Shown here piece by piece: positions 1-5,778 of a DNA stretch of 6,143 nt. Under the pieces are notes generated by a model. That model had not been told where the DNA came from, did not search any database, and worked only from the letters and a program-made list of their open reading frames with translations. The stretch's first letter is position 1, and every line of letters begins with the position of its first letter. This stretch comes from Gammaproteobacteria bacterium (GTDB lineage Bacteria > Pseudomonadota > Gammaproteobacteria > UBA6429 > Thiohalophilaceae): positions 1 to 6,143 of the forward strand of contig DRJN01000379.1 of NCBI GenBank assembly GCA_011052165.1, in the 5' to 3' direction. The position numbers and the translations under genes are program-made.

Positions 1-2
1 AG

Positions 3-329
3 CTTGATAAAGACATCGCAAGGTTTAAATCCTATACGGCCAAACAAATAATCCAATATCTTGATGAGAATAATGTCAGGCCTATTTTGGAACAACTGGC
101 ATTTTATAAAAAAGTACACAAAGGGGATCGGGCTTACCAGTTCTGGCAAGAAGGTGGACACCCTGAATGGATACAACAAGATGAATCGATGATGCGGCAG
201 AAAGTGGAGTATATTCACCAGAACCCGGTTAAGCGCGGTGATGTTGACAAGGCGGAGCACTGGCGTTATTCCAGCGCGAGAGATTATATGGGGCTGCCAG
301 GCTTGCTGGAGGTTTGTCGGCAGTGGTGA
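3..329 (+). CDS. REP-associated tyrosine transposase (RAYT, Y1_Tnp/IS200-like), 3' part only
   Basis: The frame is open from the left edge, so the gene starts outside the window and 108 codons of its C-terminal half are visible. RAYTs are single-strand DNA nucleases of the HUH/Y1 class that recognise REP palindromes. What shows it: an FKSYTAK helix near the start, FWQEGGHPEW in the middle, then VEYIHQNPVKRG and YSSARDYMG..GLLEV at the end, the usual order in the C-terminal half of this family. The tyrosine in VEYIHQNP (bases 210-212) aligns with the residue I remember as the catalytic Tyr115 of E. coli RAYT (DYIYINP). The HUH histidines would lie upstream and cannot be checked. A TTG at 87 could be read as a start, but the upstream codons continue the family pattern, so this is one longer gene. 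Two REP-like palindromes lie just downstream. The visible part shows no frameshift. Family call firm; activity unknown. Confidence 0.85.
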   Translation, partial: LDKDIARFKSYTAKQIIQYLDENNVRPILEQLAFYKKVHKGDRAYQFWQEGGHPEWIQQDESMMRQKVEYIHQNPVKRGDVDKAEHWRYSSARDYMGLPGLLEVCRQW

Positions 330-341
330 GGTCGGTATGCA

Positions 342-362
342 TTCCCACGCGGAGCGTGGGAA
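342..362. repeat. REP-like palindrome, type 1
   Basis: Perfect 9-bp stem TTCCCACGC / GCGTGGGAA with a 3-base GGA loop, followed by CGAG. It starts 12 bases after the RAYT stop codon. From memory, the CATTCCCACGCGGAGCGTGG type is a dispersed REP-like repeat in many gammaproteobacteria. It may be a substrate of the adjacent transposase, and could also act as a 3' mRNA hairpin for it; no T-run follows, so it is not a typical intrinsic terminator. Confidence 0.75.
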
Positions 363-396
363 CGAGAGTAAACATACTGATTTTGTTGGGTTCGGT

Positions 397-426
397 GTTC
401 ATGGTTCGACTTCGCTCACCACGAAC
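397..426. repeat. REP-like palindrome, type 2
   Basis: Imperfect inverted repeat: GTTCATGGT (397-405) against ACCACGAAC (418-426), one mismatch in nine, around TCGACTTCGCTC. Read on the other strand it begins GTTCGTGGTGAG, a form I remember as a common dispersed palindrome in gammaproteobacteria. Its sequence is unrelated to the palindrome at 342-362, so two REP families sit side by side next to the RAYT. Confidence 0.65.
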
Positions 427-472
427 GGCGGAATTAATCAGAGTTTCCTTACAGTAAAGCAGTAAACAGAGT

Positions 473-491
473 AAAGGGGACAGATTTATTT
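473..491. repeat. Conserved tag AAAGGGGACAGATTTATTT, possible mobile-element boundary
   Basis: This word resembles one I recall recurring beside Y1/RAYT-type transposase genes in many proteobacterial genomes, where it appears as the complement of AAATCTGTCCCCTTT. Here it lies about 145 bases past the transposase stop, beyond both REP palindromes, and could mark the right limit of the transposase-containing block. Only one copy is visible in the window, so the repeat status rests on memory. Confidence 0.4.
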
Positions 492-746
492 AACAAAACT
501 GATTCAGTTTATTTTCAATGTCCTTTAGTCCATAAAGCGACAGAAATCAAAGGGTCACCCATAAGTCGTTCTCTGCCAAGCAGGCGATAAAAAACGAAGC
601 GTTGCTGCCCTGTATTTTTTTCAATTATTCAGTTTTCGTGTCCTGCACCCGAATTTTATTTGTGCGTGCTACTTCAAAAAGAAGCGCTTCAGTCACTTGA
701 AAACCGGATCAAACAGACCGATGCACGGTTATCGCCGTGAGATGGG
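492..746. other. Intergenic stretch without a supported gene
   Basis: AT-rich with scattered stops in all frames. The longest plus-strand open piece here (591-740, no start codon at its beginning) ends in a protein-like phrase, LQKEALQSLENRIKQTDARL, which could be a gene remnant but is too short to support. A small stem CACGG/CCGTG (724-728/735-739) sits just before the repeat copy at 747-769. No RNA gene or strong promoter was recognised. Confidence 0.5.
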
Positions 747-769
747 CTATGATGCAAATACTTATGCAA
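747..769 (+). repeat. Single arm of the MITE-like repeat (23 bp)
   Basis: These 23 bases, CTATG followed by ATGCAAATACTTATGCAA, are identical to 4094-4116, and 16-18 of them recur inverted in 4031-4048. Similarity extends upstream with one substitution and one indel (GAGATGGG here, GAGAGGGGA there). Here the opposite inverted arm is absent and the outer end differs (TAATTTA instead of CGATTAATA), so this is a half or decayed copy. It lies about 180 bases before ggt. Confidence 0.75.
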
Positions 770-887
770 TAATTTAGCGGCTGTCATGGCAAGTCCCAAA
801 TCAGTTTGTCGTGAACCAAGTTGATCCTATCTTTGCCATGAAGACCTATTATTTTCTTTGTTCTCAGTGTGTTATCTTGAAAATTCG

Positions 888-900
888 TGGGCATAGCCCA
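888..900. promoter_or_regulatory. Short palindrome TGGGCATAGCCCA before ggt
   Basis: Perfect 5-bp arms TGGGC/GCCCA around ATA, ending two bases before the TATAAT box at 903-908, i.e. in the -35/spacer zone of the proposed ggt promoter. It could be an operator. A second small inverted element GTTGCCCAAC (923-932) lies downstream in the leader. Function is inferred from position only. Confidence 0.3.
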
Positions 901-902
901 GC

Positions 903-908
903 TATAAT
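903..908 (+). promoter_or_regulatory. Candidate -10 box of the ggt promoter
   Basis: TATAAT, a perfect sigma-70 -10 match, 42 bases before the ggt start. The best -35-like word, TTGAAA (877-882), is 20 bases away, longer than the preferred 17, so the promoter may be weak or need an activator. A second AT-rich hexamer TATTAT (910-915) overlaps the zone. Confidence 0.4.
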
Positions 909-936
909 ATATTATCGTTCATGTTGCCCAACTATT

Positions 937-944
937 AGGAGGGG
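937..944 (+). promoter_or_regulatory. Ribosome binding site of ggt
   Basis: AGGAGGGG, a strong Shine-Dalgarno sequence, six bases before ATG 951. It supports 951 as the start; the in-frame ATG at 954 is also possible (nine bases), while the ATG at 946 is in another frame and too close. Confidence 0.7.
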
Positions 945-950
945 TATGAA

Positions 951-2624
951 ATGATGCGTTTTGTTACAACTGTTTTGATCATGCTGGTGGCTGTTGTTCC
1001 GGCTTATCCCACGCCACGGCACGAAGCCGGTATTGCCAGCACCCAGCCACTGGCGACCGAGGCGGGTTTCGAGATCCTCAAGGCTGGGGGGAATGCTTTT
1101 GATGCGGCGGTGGCCGTGAGCGCGGTCCTGGCAGTGGTGGAGCCCTATAGCTCCGGGCTGGGTGGCGGCGGCTTCTGGCTGTTACAGCAGGCGGGTAAGG
1201 CGCAGGCTGTGATGATCGATGGCCGGGAAACCGCGCCACTGAAAGCGTATGAAAAAATGTATCAGGATAAGACGGGCAAGGTGATTCCAGGGTTGTCGAT
1301 GAATGGCGTGCTGGCAGCGGGGATCCCTGGCGAGCCGGCGGCGCTGGTGCATATTGCAGAAAAATATGGTCGTCTCCCCTTGAGTCAGTCGCTGGCGCCG
1401 GCCATTCGTATTGCCCGCAAGGGTTTTGCCGTAACACAATATTACAAGCGCATGGCGAGGTTTCGCCTGCACGTCCTGCGGGCGTCGAAGGCCGCAGCGG
1501 CCGTTTTTCTGTACCGGAATGAGGTGCCGCACGAGGACTATATTATTAAGCAGCCGGATTTGGCGCGCACACTGGAAGCCCTGGCGGCTCACGGTGCGGC
1601 GGGTTTCTATCAGGGTAAAGTAGCCAAACGGTTAATTGCGGAAACGAGCAAGGCGGGCGGGATCTGGAGTGCTAAAGATTTGGCCGCTTATAAGATCCGT
1701 GAGCGCAAGCCCGTGACGGGCAGCTGGCATGGCTATCGCATTACTTCCGCTGCGCCGCCTTCCTCGGGCGGTGTCGCTATTATCGAAATGCTCAACATGT
1801 TGGGAAATGATAACCTGCGCGCATTGTCCGGTGTTGCACGCAAACATTTGCTGATTGAGGTCATGCGCCGGGCCTACCGGGATCGGGCCGAATTTCTGGG
1901 CGATCCGGATTTCGTCAACGTTCCGGTTGCGCGCCTGACGAACAAGCGCTATGCGCGCAAATTACGTGAGACGATCGATCCTTTGCACGCCACCCCTAGC
2001 CGGGATCTGAAGCCAGCAGTGCCCCCGCCGGAAGGGAAGCACACCACGCATTTCTCTATTCTGGATGCACAGGGCAACCGCGTGGCCGCGACCCTGAGTA
2101 TCAACTACCCTTTTGGTTCGGGTTTCATGGCTGCGGGCACCGGCGTGCTGCTCAACGATGAGATGGATGACTTTTCCGCCAAGCCCGGTGTGCCGAATGT
2201 TTATGGGCTGGTGGGGGCGCAGGCCAATGCTATTGCGCCCGGCAAGCGCATGCTCTCCAGCATGAGTCCGACCTTTGTCGAAAGTCCCGACAGGCTGGCG
2301 ATTCTCGGCACCCCGGGCGGCAGCCGGATCATCACGATGGTATTGCGAGGTATTATAGCGGCAACGCAAGGGCTGTCAGCCCAGCGTATCGTCAGCCAGC
2401 GGCGTTTTCATCACCAGTATTTACCCGATGTAGTGCAGTTTGAAAACGGAGCTTTTACGGTGGGCGAGATACTGGGCCTGCAAAGTATGGGACATAAGTT
2501 GCAACAGCTTCACTACACCTACGGAAATATGCAAATAGTCATACTCGACAAAGCTCGCCACGCCGTAAGTGCCGCCAGTGATCCGCGAGGTGAGGGTCTG
2601 GCAAAGGTAGAAAATATTCCCTGA
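951..2624 (+). CDS. ggt: Gamma-glutamyltransferase / glutathione hydrolase (GGT), periplasmic
   Basis: An N-terminal nucleophile hydrolase that removes the gamma-glutamyl group from glutathione and related compounds, passing it to water or an amino acid. The 557-residue product is near the E. coli length (580). A signal peptide is visible (MMRF, hydrophobic residues 5-17, VPA at 16-18, cleavage probably after A18), so it should act in the periplasm. Family motifs run in order: GGNAFDAAVA (46-55), LGGGGFW (70-76), GRETAP with substrate-carboxylate Arg92, PSSGG (270-274), HTTHFS (364-369), LNDEMDDFSAKPGVPN (401-416), SSMSP (436-440), TPGGSRI (454-460), RFHHQ and ASDPR. Self-cleavage is expected between H364 and T365, giving a 193-residue small subunit with T365 as nucleophile. 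N385, E404, D407, S436, S437 and the lid loop are kept. Ser383 stands where I recall Thr409 in E. coli. There are no cysteines. It appears to be a single-gene unit with its own promoter and strong ribosome site. Confidence 0.95.
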   Translation: MMRFVTTVLIMLVAVVPAYPTPRHEAGIASTQPLATEAGFEILKAGGNAFDAAVAVSAVLAVVEPYSSGLGGGGFWLLQQAGKAQAVMIDGRETAPLKAYEKMYQDKTGKVIPGLSMNGVLAAGIPGEPAALVHIAEKYGRLPLSQSLAPAIRIARKGFAVTQYYKRMARFRLHVLRASKAAAAVFLYRNEVPHEDYIIKQPDLARTLEALAAHGAAGFYQGKVAKRLIAETSKAGGIWSAKDLAAYKIRERKPVTGSWHGYRITSAAPPSSGGVAIIEMLNMLGNDNLRALSGVARKHLLIEVMRRAYRDRAEFLGDPDFVNVPVARLTNKRYARKLRETIDPLHATPSRDLKPAVPPPEGKHTTHFSILDAQGNRVAATLSINYPFGSGFMAAGTGVLLNDEMDDFSAKPGVPNVYGLVGAQANAIAPGKRMLSSMSPTFVESPDRLAILGTPGGSRIITMVLRGIIAATQGLSAQRIVSQRRFHHQYLPDVVQFENGAFTVGEILGLQSMGHKLQQLHYTYGNMQIVILDKARHAVSAASDPRGEGLAKVENIP

Positions 2625-2692
2625 GTCTTTGATATCATAAAGAAAAATTGCATTTTTTGCGGGAATCCAGGCCCTGTTTGCGGCTTCTTCGC

Positions 2693-2709
2693 CAGGCCAT
2701 TCTGGCCTG
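2693..2709. other. Hairpin CAGGCCA/TGGCCTG downstream of ggt
   Basis: Perfect 7-bp stem with a TTC loop, 68 bases after the ggt stop. The next bases are CTCATGACC rather than a T-run, and the T-rich stretch begins only about 12 bases later (2723), so it is a weak terminator candidate; it may stabilise the ggt mRNA end. No better terminator was seen between ggt and the FHA gene. Confidence 0.35.
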
Positions 2710-2755
2710 CTCATGACCGGAGTTTCCCTTTTGCCAGTAGTCATAGTATCAATGA

Positions 2756-2777
2756 AAATGTGAACAAATTCACGTTA
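2756..2777. promoter_or_regulatory. Candidate CRP/FNR-family binding site
   Basis: AAATGTGA-N6-TCACGTTA. The core TGTGA-N6-TCACG matches nine of ten bases of the CRP consensus core TGTGA-N6-TCACA, and the outer AAA is also kept. Its centre is about 94 bases before the FHA start codon. Possible -10 words downstream are TATTTT (2803-2808) and TAAAAT (2827-2832); the second would put the site near -72, a classical class I position. CRP/Vfr and FNR/Anr sites resemble each other; TGTGA favours CRP over FNR (TTGAT). Binding is inferred. Confidence 0.45.
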
Positions 2778-2846
2778 CCTTAGCGGCGCACGCAGTAGTC
2801 TGTATTTTCCGGGCAGGGAAGCTGTTTAAAATAACCATATTTGGAT

Positions 2847-2851
2847 GAGGA
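2847..2851 (+). promoter_or_regulatory. Ribosome binding site of the FHA gene
   Basis: GAGGA nine bases before ATG 2861, within an A-rich leader. Spacing is slightly long but acceptable, and no competing in-frame start lies nearby. Confidence 0.55.
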
Positions 2852-2860
2852 AATAAAAAG

Positions 2861-3325
2861 ATGGCTGAATTAATTCAGTATGCCAACGGTGTTCCGGGGA
2901 TCCGCTTTAACATTGATAAGCCCGTAATTCGCATTGGCCGAAGCGAGATTCATAATGACATCTGTGTTGCTGATGCCTATGTCAGTAAAGAACATGCACT
3001 GATCGAAGCCAGACTGAGTGAAGTCCCGTCTGCGGGTTGCGAGTTCTTCATTCATGATCTGGGCAGTACCAACAAAACCTATGTTAACAAGAAGAGAGTG
3101 TCCAGCCTGCGTCTGAAAAATAATGACATGGTATATTTGGGACGCAATATGTTTCGTTTTATCTGTAGTGAAAATGAAAGCATGGTATTTCCGGAGGCCG
3201 AAGCCGGGCATCCGGTATCAAATCAGACACTGGAAATAGTTTCTACCGATAGTGCTCAACTGTGTCCCGGTTTTAGCCGCCGCCTGCGTGTTCTGGGAAC
3301 GGAATCGCTTTTAGGAAGCGTTTAA
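2861..3325 (+). CDS. Small FHA-domain protein (phosphothreonine-binding adaptor)
   Basis: The 154-residue product is one forkhead-associated domain plus a tail. FHA domains bind phosphothreonine peptides and usually serve Ser/Thr kinase signalling or secretion machines. Visible signature: IRIGRS (24-28, Arg27 contacts phosphate), SKEHA (42-46), FIHDLGSTNKTYVN (63-76) and LKNNDMVYLG (85-94), all expected binding-loop residues present. Residues 1-23 give the first strands. Residues about 102-154 show no recognisable domain and are probably flexible; two of the four cysteines lie there or at its edge (Cys102, Cys135). There is no signal peptide or membrane segment, so it is cytoplasmic. No kinase, phosphatase or type VI secretion gene is in the window, so its partner is unknown. 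It probably has its own promoter in the 236-bp gap after ggt, where the CRP-like site lies. The next gene is convergent, 45 bases away, with no clear terminator between. Confidence 0.88.
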   Translation: MAELIQYANGVPGIRFNIDKPVIRIGRSEIHNDICVADAYVSKEHALIEARLSEVPSAGCEFFIHDLGSTNKTYVNKKRVSSLRLKNNDMVYLGRNMFRFICSENESMVFPEAEAGHPVSNQTLEIVSTDSAQLCPGFSRRLRVLGTESLLGSV

Positions 3326-3370
3326 ATTCTGAGGTATTCAGGTTTTAACGAACCGTCGCGACAGACCACA

Positions 3371-3943
3371 TCATTGTTTCGATTGCAAGGAATCCAGCAG
3401 TTTCTGTTGTTTCCTGTAACGCTTGTTCAGGGTGTCCTTCAGGGCTTGCGTATCTCTAATCAGTTTGGGGATGTCCTTCATGGGGATCGTCGTTGGGAGG
3501 GGAATGCTTGGCCCGGCATCCTTTGTATTTTCTTTTTTATCCGTCGCCGTGCCGCTTTTCTGTTTATTCGGAATAGCTTTAGCCACTGGATCCGCCTGAA
3601 CCACATTGGTATTGGTGTTGATGAGGACGACCTCATCCTTGCCATGCGGATTCTGCTTGTCAGAAAAATGCCAGACGCCGTGTTTATCACGCCACTTGTG
3701 CACGGCGGTGTGCTTACCGTCGAGTTCAATGGGTAAAACCTTGCCCGCTGTGGACTTGATATCACCGAGGGTCTTTGACACCCGGGCAGCGTCAGAACCG
3801 GCGCGACCGAATAAATGGGATAAATTTGGCAGCGTCAGTTTATCCAGCGAGAAAAGCGGCTTGCCATTGGACCCGTGGAGCAAAAAGGGACTGACCCCGA
3901 CCAGTACCAGCGCAAGCAACATGAGTTTGAAGACCCGTTTCAC
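3371..3943 (-). CDS. Membrane-anchored DUF4124-like envelope protein
   Basis: The 190-residue product starts MKRVFKLMLLALVLVGV, a basic end followed by a hydrophobic segment (about 5-22) that is either a signal anchor or a signal peptide with no clear cleavage motif; no lipobox is present. Residues 82-95 read HKWRDKHGVWHFSD, matching the K/YKWxDxxGxxHFSD pattern of DUF4124, a short domain common in gammaproteobacterial envelope proteins and of unknown role. The middle (120-150) is rich in Lys, Thr, Asp and Pro and looks disordered. The C-terminus (158-190) is charged and helical, possibly coiled coil. The only suitable start is GTG at 3943; AGGA lies eight bases ahead of it, while the ATG at 3950 is in another frame. 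It lies downstream of the cyclase on the same strand, but a 260-bp gap with a MITE-like element separates them, so cotranscription is doubtful. No specific function can be assigned. Confidence 0.8.
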   Translation of the reverse strand: MKRVFKLMLLALVLVGVSPFLLHGSNGKPLFSLDKLTLPNLSHLFGRAGSDAARVSKTLGDIKSTAGKVLPIELDGKHTAVHKWRDKHGVWHFSDKQNPHGKDEVVLINTNTNVVQADPVAKAIPNKQKSGTATDKKENTKDAGPSIPLPTTIPMKDIPKLIRDTQALKDTLNKRYRKQQKLLDSLQSKQ

Positions 3944-3951
3944 GATACATT

Positions 3952-3955
3952 TCCT
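3952..3955 (-). promoter_or_regulatory. Ribosome binding site deciding the GTG start at 3943
   Basis: AGGA on the minus strand, eight bases ahead of the GTG. It favours GTG over the out-of-frame ATG at 3950, which it nearly touches. Confidence 0.5.
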
Positions 3956-3973
3956 AGTGTTGCATGGCTACTG

Positions 3974-3979
3974 ATTATA
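3974..3979 (-). promoter_or_regulatory. Candidate -10 box for the DUF4124-like gene
   Basis: TATAAT on the minus strand, 30 bases before the GTG start. The word 17 bases upstream (AAAACA) is a poor -35, so this is only a candidate. If real, the gene is transcribed independently of the cyclase and the promoter sits next to the MITE-like element. Confidence 0.35.
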
Positions 3980-4021
3980 GACATTATTGGATATTTTGTT
4001 TTTAAATCTCTTTGGGTCTCA

Positions 4022-4125
4022 TATTAATCGTTGCATAAGTATTTGCATGTATTTTATCCCCTCACCCCCACCCTCTCCCAAAGGGAGAGGGGACTATGAT
4101 GCAAATACTTATGCAACGATTAATA
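4022..4125. mobile_element. MITE-like element, 104 bp, with 27-bp perfect terminal inverted repeats
   Basis: Bases 4022-4048 and 4099-4125 are exact inverse complements over 27 bases (TATTAATCGTTGCATAAG... outward in). They enclose a 50-base core containing CCCTCTCCC-AAA-GGGAGAGGG (4071-4091), a perfect 9-bp stem. The core segment from CCCCTCACC (4058) to GAGAGGGG (4092) resembles a GC-rich palindromic repeat I recall as common in proteobacteria. There is no coding capacity. I could not identify a clean target duplication; the ends (…TCA/TATTAAT and ATTAATA/CCCC) leave TA or a short AT word as the only options. The inner right arm is repeated at 747-769. It lies between two minus-strand genes, and as RNA the whole element would fold into one long hairpin, so it could also end or shield transcripts. 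Confidence 0.65.
4071..4091. repeat. GC-rich hairpin nested inside the MITE-like element
   Basis: CCCTCTCCC (4071-4079), loop AAA, GGGAGAGGG (4083-4091), perfectly paired. The flanking CCCCTCACCCCCA before it and the extra G after it fit the common CCCCTCACCCC...GAGAGGGG repeat. It differs sharply in base composition from the AT-rich arms around it, which suggests a composite origin. Confidence 0.7.
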
Positions 4126-4154
4126 CCCCGCAGCTTGCAGCGAAAAACAGTTAG

Positions 4155-4196
4155 GGTGGGTAGAGCGAAGCGCGAAGTCTTGAGGAAAAACCTACC
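4155..4196 (-). terminator. Weak hairpin just after the cyclase stop, possible terminator or repeat
   Basis: GGTGGGT (4155-4161) faces ACCTACC (4190-4196), seven positions with one imperfect pair, beginning eight bases after the cyclase stop on the minus strand; TTTTT follows nearby in that direction (4142-4146). The stretch GGGTGGGTAGAGCGAAGCG also resembles a dispersed repeat seen in many genomes. The loop is long, so termination is uncertain. Confidence 0.25.
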
Positions 4197-4203
4197 GAGA
4201 CGC

Positions 4204-5736
4204 TTATTCCTTGTTTTTTTCCTTCGGGATCGCGGAGAAAATAGCGGTCTGGTTGCGACCGTTGTTTTTGGCAACATAAAGCGCCTTATCCGCATTCTCG
4301 ATTAGGCTGTTTTCATCCTGTGCTCCCTTTGGAAAACAGGAAATACCCATGCTGATGCTGACATAAAATGATTTCTGTTTGTTGGCATGCAATTGAAGCT
4401 GCTCAACGGATCTTCGGATACGTTCGGCAATCTGAAAGGCGACATCACCCGGGATGCCGGGTAACAGGAAAATAAACTCATCGCCACCATAGCGGGCGAC
4501 AATATCAATGTCGCGGGTGATGTTCATGAATATCTGCGCCAGTTCGGTCAGCAGCCTGTCGCCGGTGGTATGGCCGTAGCTGTCGTTGATATCCTTGAAG
4601 TGATCAATGTCGGCCATGATCAGGGAAAAGGGTTTGTTGCTGCGGCGGCTGCGCAGCATGTCCTGTTCCAGACGTACCATGAATTCCCTGCGGTTAAACA
4701 AGTTGGTCAATTCATCGGTCATCGACAGGGTCACCGCCCTGGAGTGCAGATGGGCATTGCCGATAGCACCGGTCGCGATATGGGAGAGCGTCCCCAGCAG
4801 GGCGTATTCGTCATCAAAAAGTTCCTGACGATGGTGGAAATAGAGATACTGCACCCCCAGGCGGCGCTTGTGACTGACCAGGGGCAGGCAGACGAAGGAA
4901 CTGATTTTTTCCTGGCGCGCCAGTTCACTGAGAGGATGTTGGGTGCCGGGCAGATCATTACTCAGGATATACTGGTTATTGTTAAACACATCGTCAGCCA
5001 GCCCCCCTCGGCGGAAGTTCATGTTTTTAACAAAGTGACGTGACAGCCCCATGGTGTATTTGTCAGTGAAACAACGGGATTCTGCATCAAACAGGACAAT
5101 GGCGGATGCCTGCGCTCTGACAATATCCATAGCGCACTTCATCACTTCATTCAGGGTTTCGTTAATGCCCAGGGTGGCATTGACGGTCACCGCGACTTTG
5201 TTTAAGGCTGAAAGTTGAGCCGTGCGACGGGTCATAGTTTCGCGGTTTTTATCGACATAGGTCTCCATGGCAATCGCGATATCAAGAAACACGACTTTGA
5301 GAATAGATTGCACGGTCTGCAGGCATTCGTCTCCATCTGCTTTCAGATAGTCGGAAATCTGCGGAATGAGCAGAGAGAGATATTTGCGATAGGCGCCGAT
5401 ATACCAGCGGGGTTCCAGGCCAATCTGCTGATGGGCACGGCCAACCTGGAAACGGTTACGCAAATAGGCTTCGCCGTATTCACCTGAAGTCAGCAAGGCG
5501 AAATAGCGACTCTGCGTTTTCTTCAGTCGCCTCAAGGTCACCTCATCAGGAATCAGGGATTTTGAAAATTCAAATTTGAGCAGGTGGGAATAGAACTGAT
5601 CGACAAAAAAAGAGGGATCTTTTTTAAGGTATTGATGCAGGTTCGTCAGGGTCCGGATATCGGTATCATTGAACTCAAGAAAACGTTTGAGTTCTTCGAT
5701 ATCATCTAGATTAAAATAGGGTTCGATTTCAGGCAT
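4204..5736 (-). CDS. Globin-coupled sensor diguanylate cyclase (globin-GAF-GGDEF)
   Basis: The 510-residue product should make cyclic di-GMP from two GTP under control of two sensor domains. Residues about 8-160 are a heme-binding sensor globin: Tyr49 in DQFYSHLL aligns with the distal tyrosine of E. coli DosC, and His102 in VGRAHQQIGLEP with its proximal heme ligand, followed by RWYIGAYRKYL. Residues about 178-330 look like a GAF domain. The GGDEF domain follows: DELTNLFNRREF (341-352), MADIDHFKDIND with metal residues D376/D378, GHTTGD (388-393), the RYGGDEF active site (415-421) and ALYVAKNNGRN. The inhibitory I-site is intact: R408xxD411, five residues before GGDEF. There are no membrane segments, so it is cytoplasmic. 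ATG 5736 is the only reasonable start, since an in-frame stop lies just upstream, but no good Shine-Dalgarno precedes it. It is divergent from the probable ubiC; an inverted repeat at 5787-5811 may regulate it. Confidence 0.92.
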   Translation of the reverse strand: MPEIEPYFNLDDIEELKRFLEFNDTDIRTLTNLHQYLKKDPSFFVDQFYSHLLKFEFSKSLIPDEVTLRRLKKTQSRYFALLTSGEYGEAYLRNRFQVGRAHQQIGLEPRWYIGAYRKYLSLLIPQISDYLKADGDECLQTVQSILKVVFLDIAIAMETYVDKNRETMTRRTAQLSALNKVAVTVNATLGINETLNEVMKCAMDIVRAQASAIVLFDAESRCFTDKYTMGLSRHFVKNMNFRRGGLADDVFNNNQYILSNDLPGTQHPLSELARQEKISSFVCLPLVSHKRRLGVQYLYFHHRQELFDDEYALLGTLSHIATGAIGNAHLHSRAVTLSMTDELTNLFNRREFMVRLEQDMLRSRRSNKPFSLIMADIDHFKDINDSYGHTTGDRLLTELAQIFMNITRDIDIVARYGGDEFIFLLPGIPGDVAFQIAERIRRSVEQLQLHANKQKSFYVSISMGISCFPKGAQDENSLIENADKALYVAKNNGRNQTAIFSAIPKEKNKE

Positions 5737-5778
5737 CAGCTGTGGTGAGGGTCGGTTAGGTCATGTTTCTTAATTTAA

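Noticed and set aside
238..465. 75-codon plus-strand frame overlapping the transposase end
   Set aside because: Most of it is the transposase in another frame and the rest reads through the REP palindromes; no protein-like pattern.
591..740. Open frame ending in LQKEALQSLENRIKQTDARL
   Set aside because: The last 22 residues look like a coiled-coil protein end, but the frame has no good start, its first half is implausible (Cys/Phe rich) and it is only 50 codons. At most a gene remnant.
3374..3974. Plus-strand frames of about 120 codons opposite the DUF4124-like gene
   Set aside because: Antisense shadows of a gene with clear domain and membrane-segment features.
4022..4125. CRISPR-like or integron attC-like reading of the repeats
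   Set aside because: Only two arms, inverted and without regular spacers, and no cas or integrase gene; a MITE-like element explains them better.
4570..5043. 157-codon plus-strand frame opposite the cyclase
   Set aside because: Antisense to well-conserved GAF and GGDEF codons; no protein family pattern.
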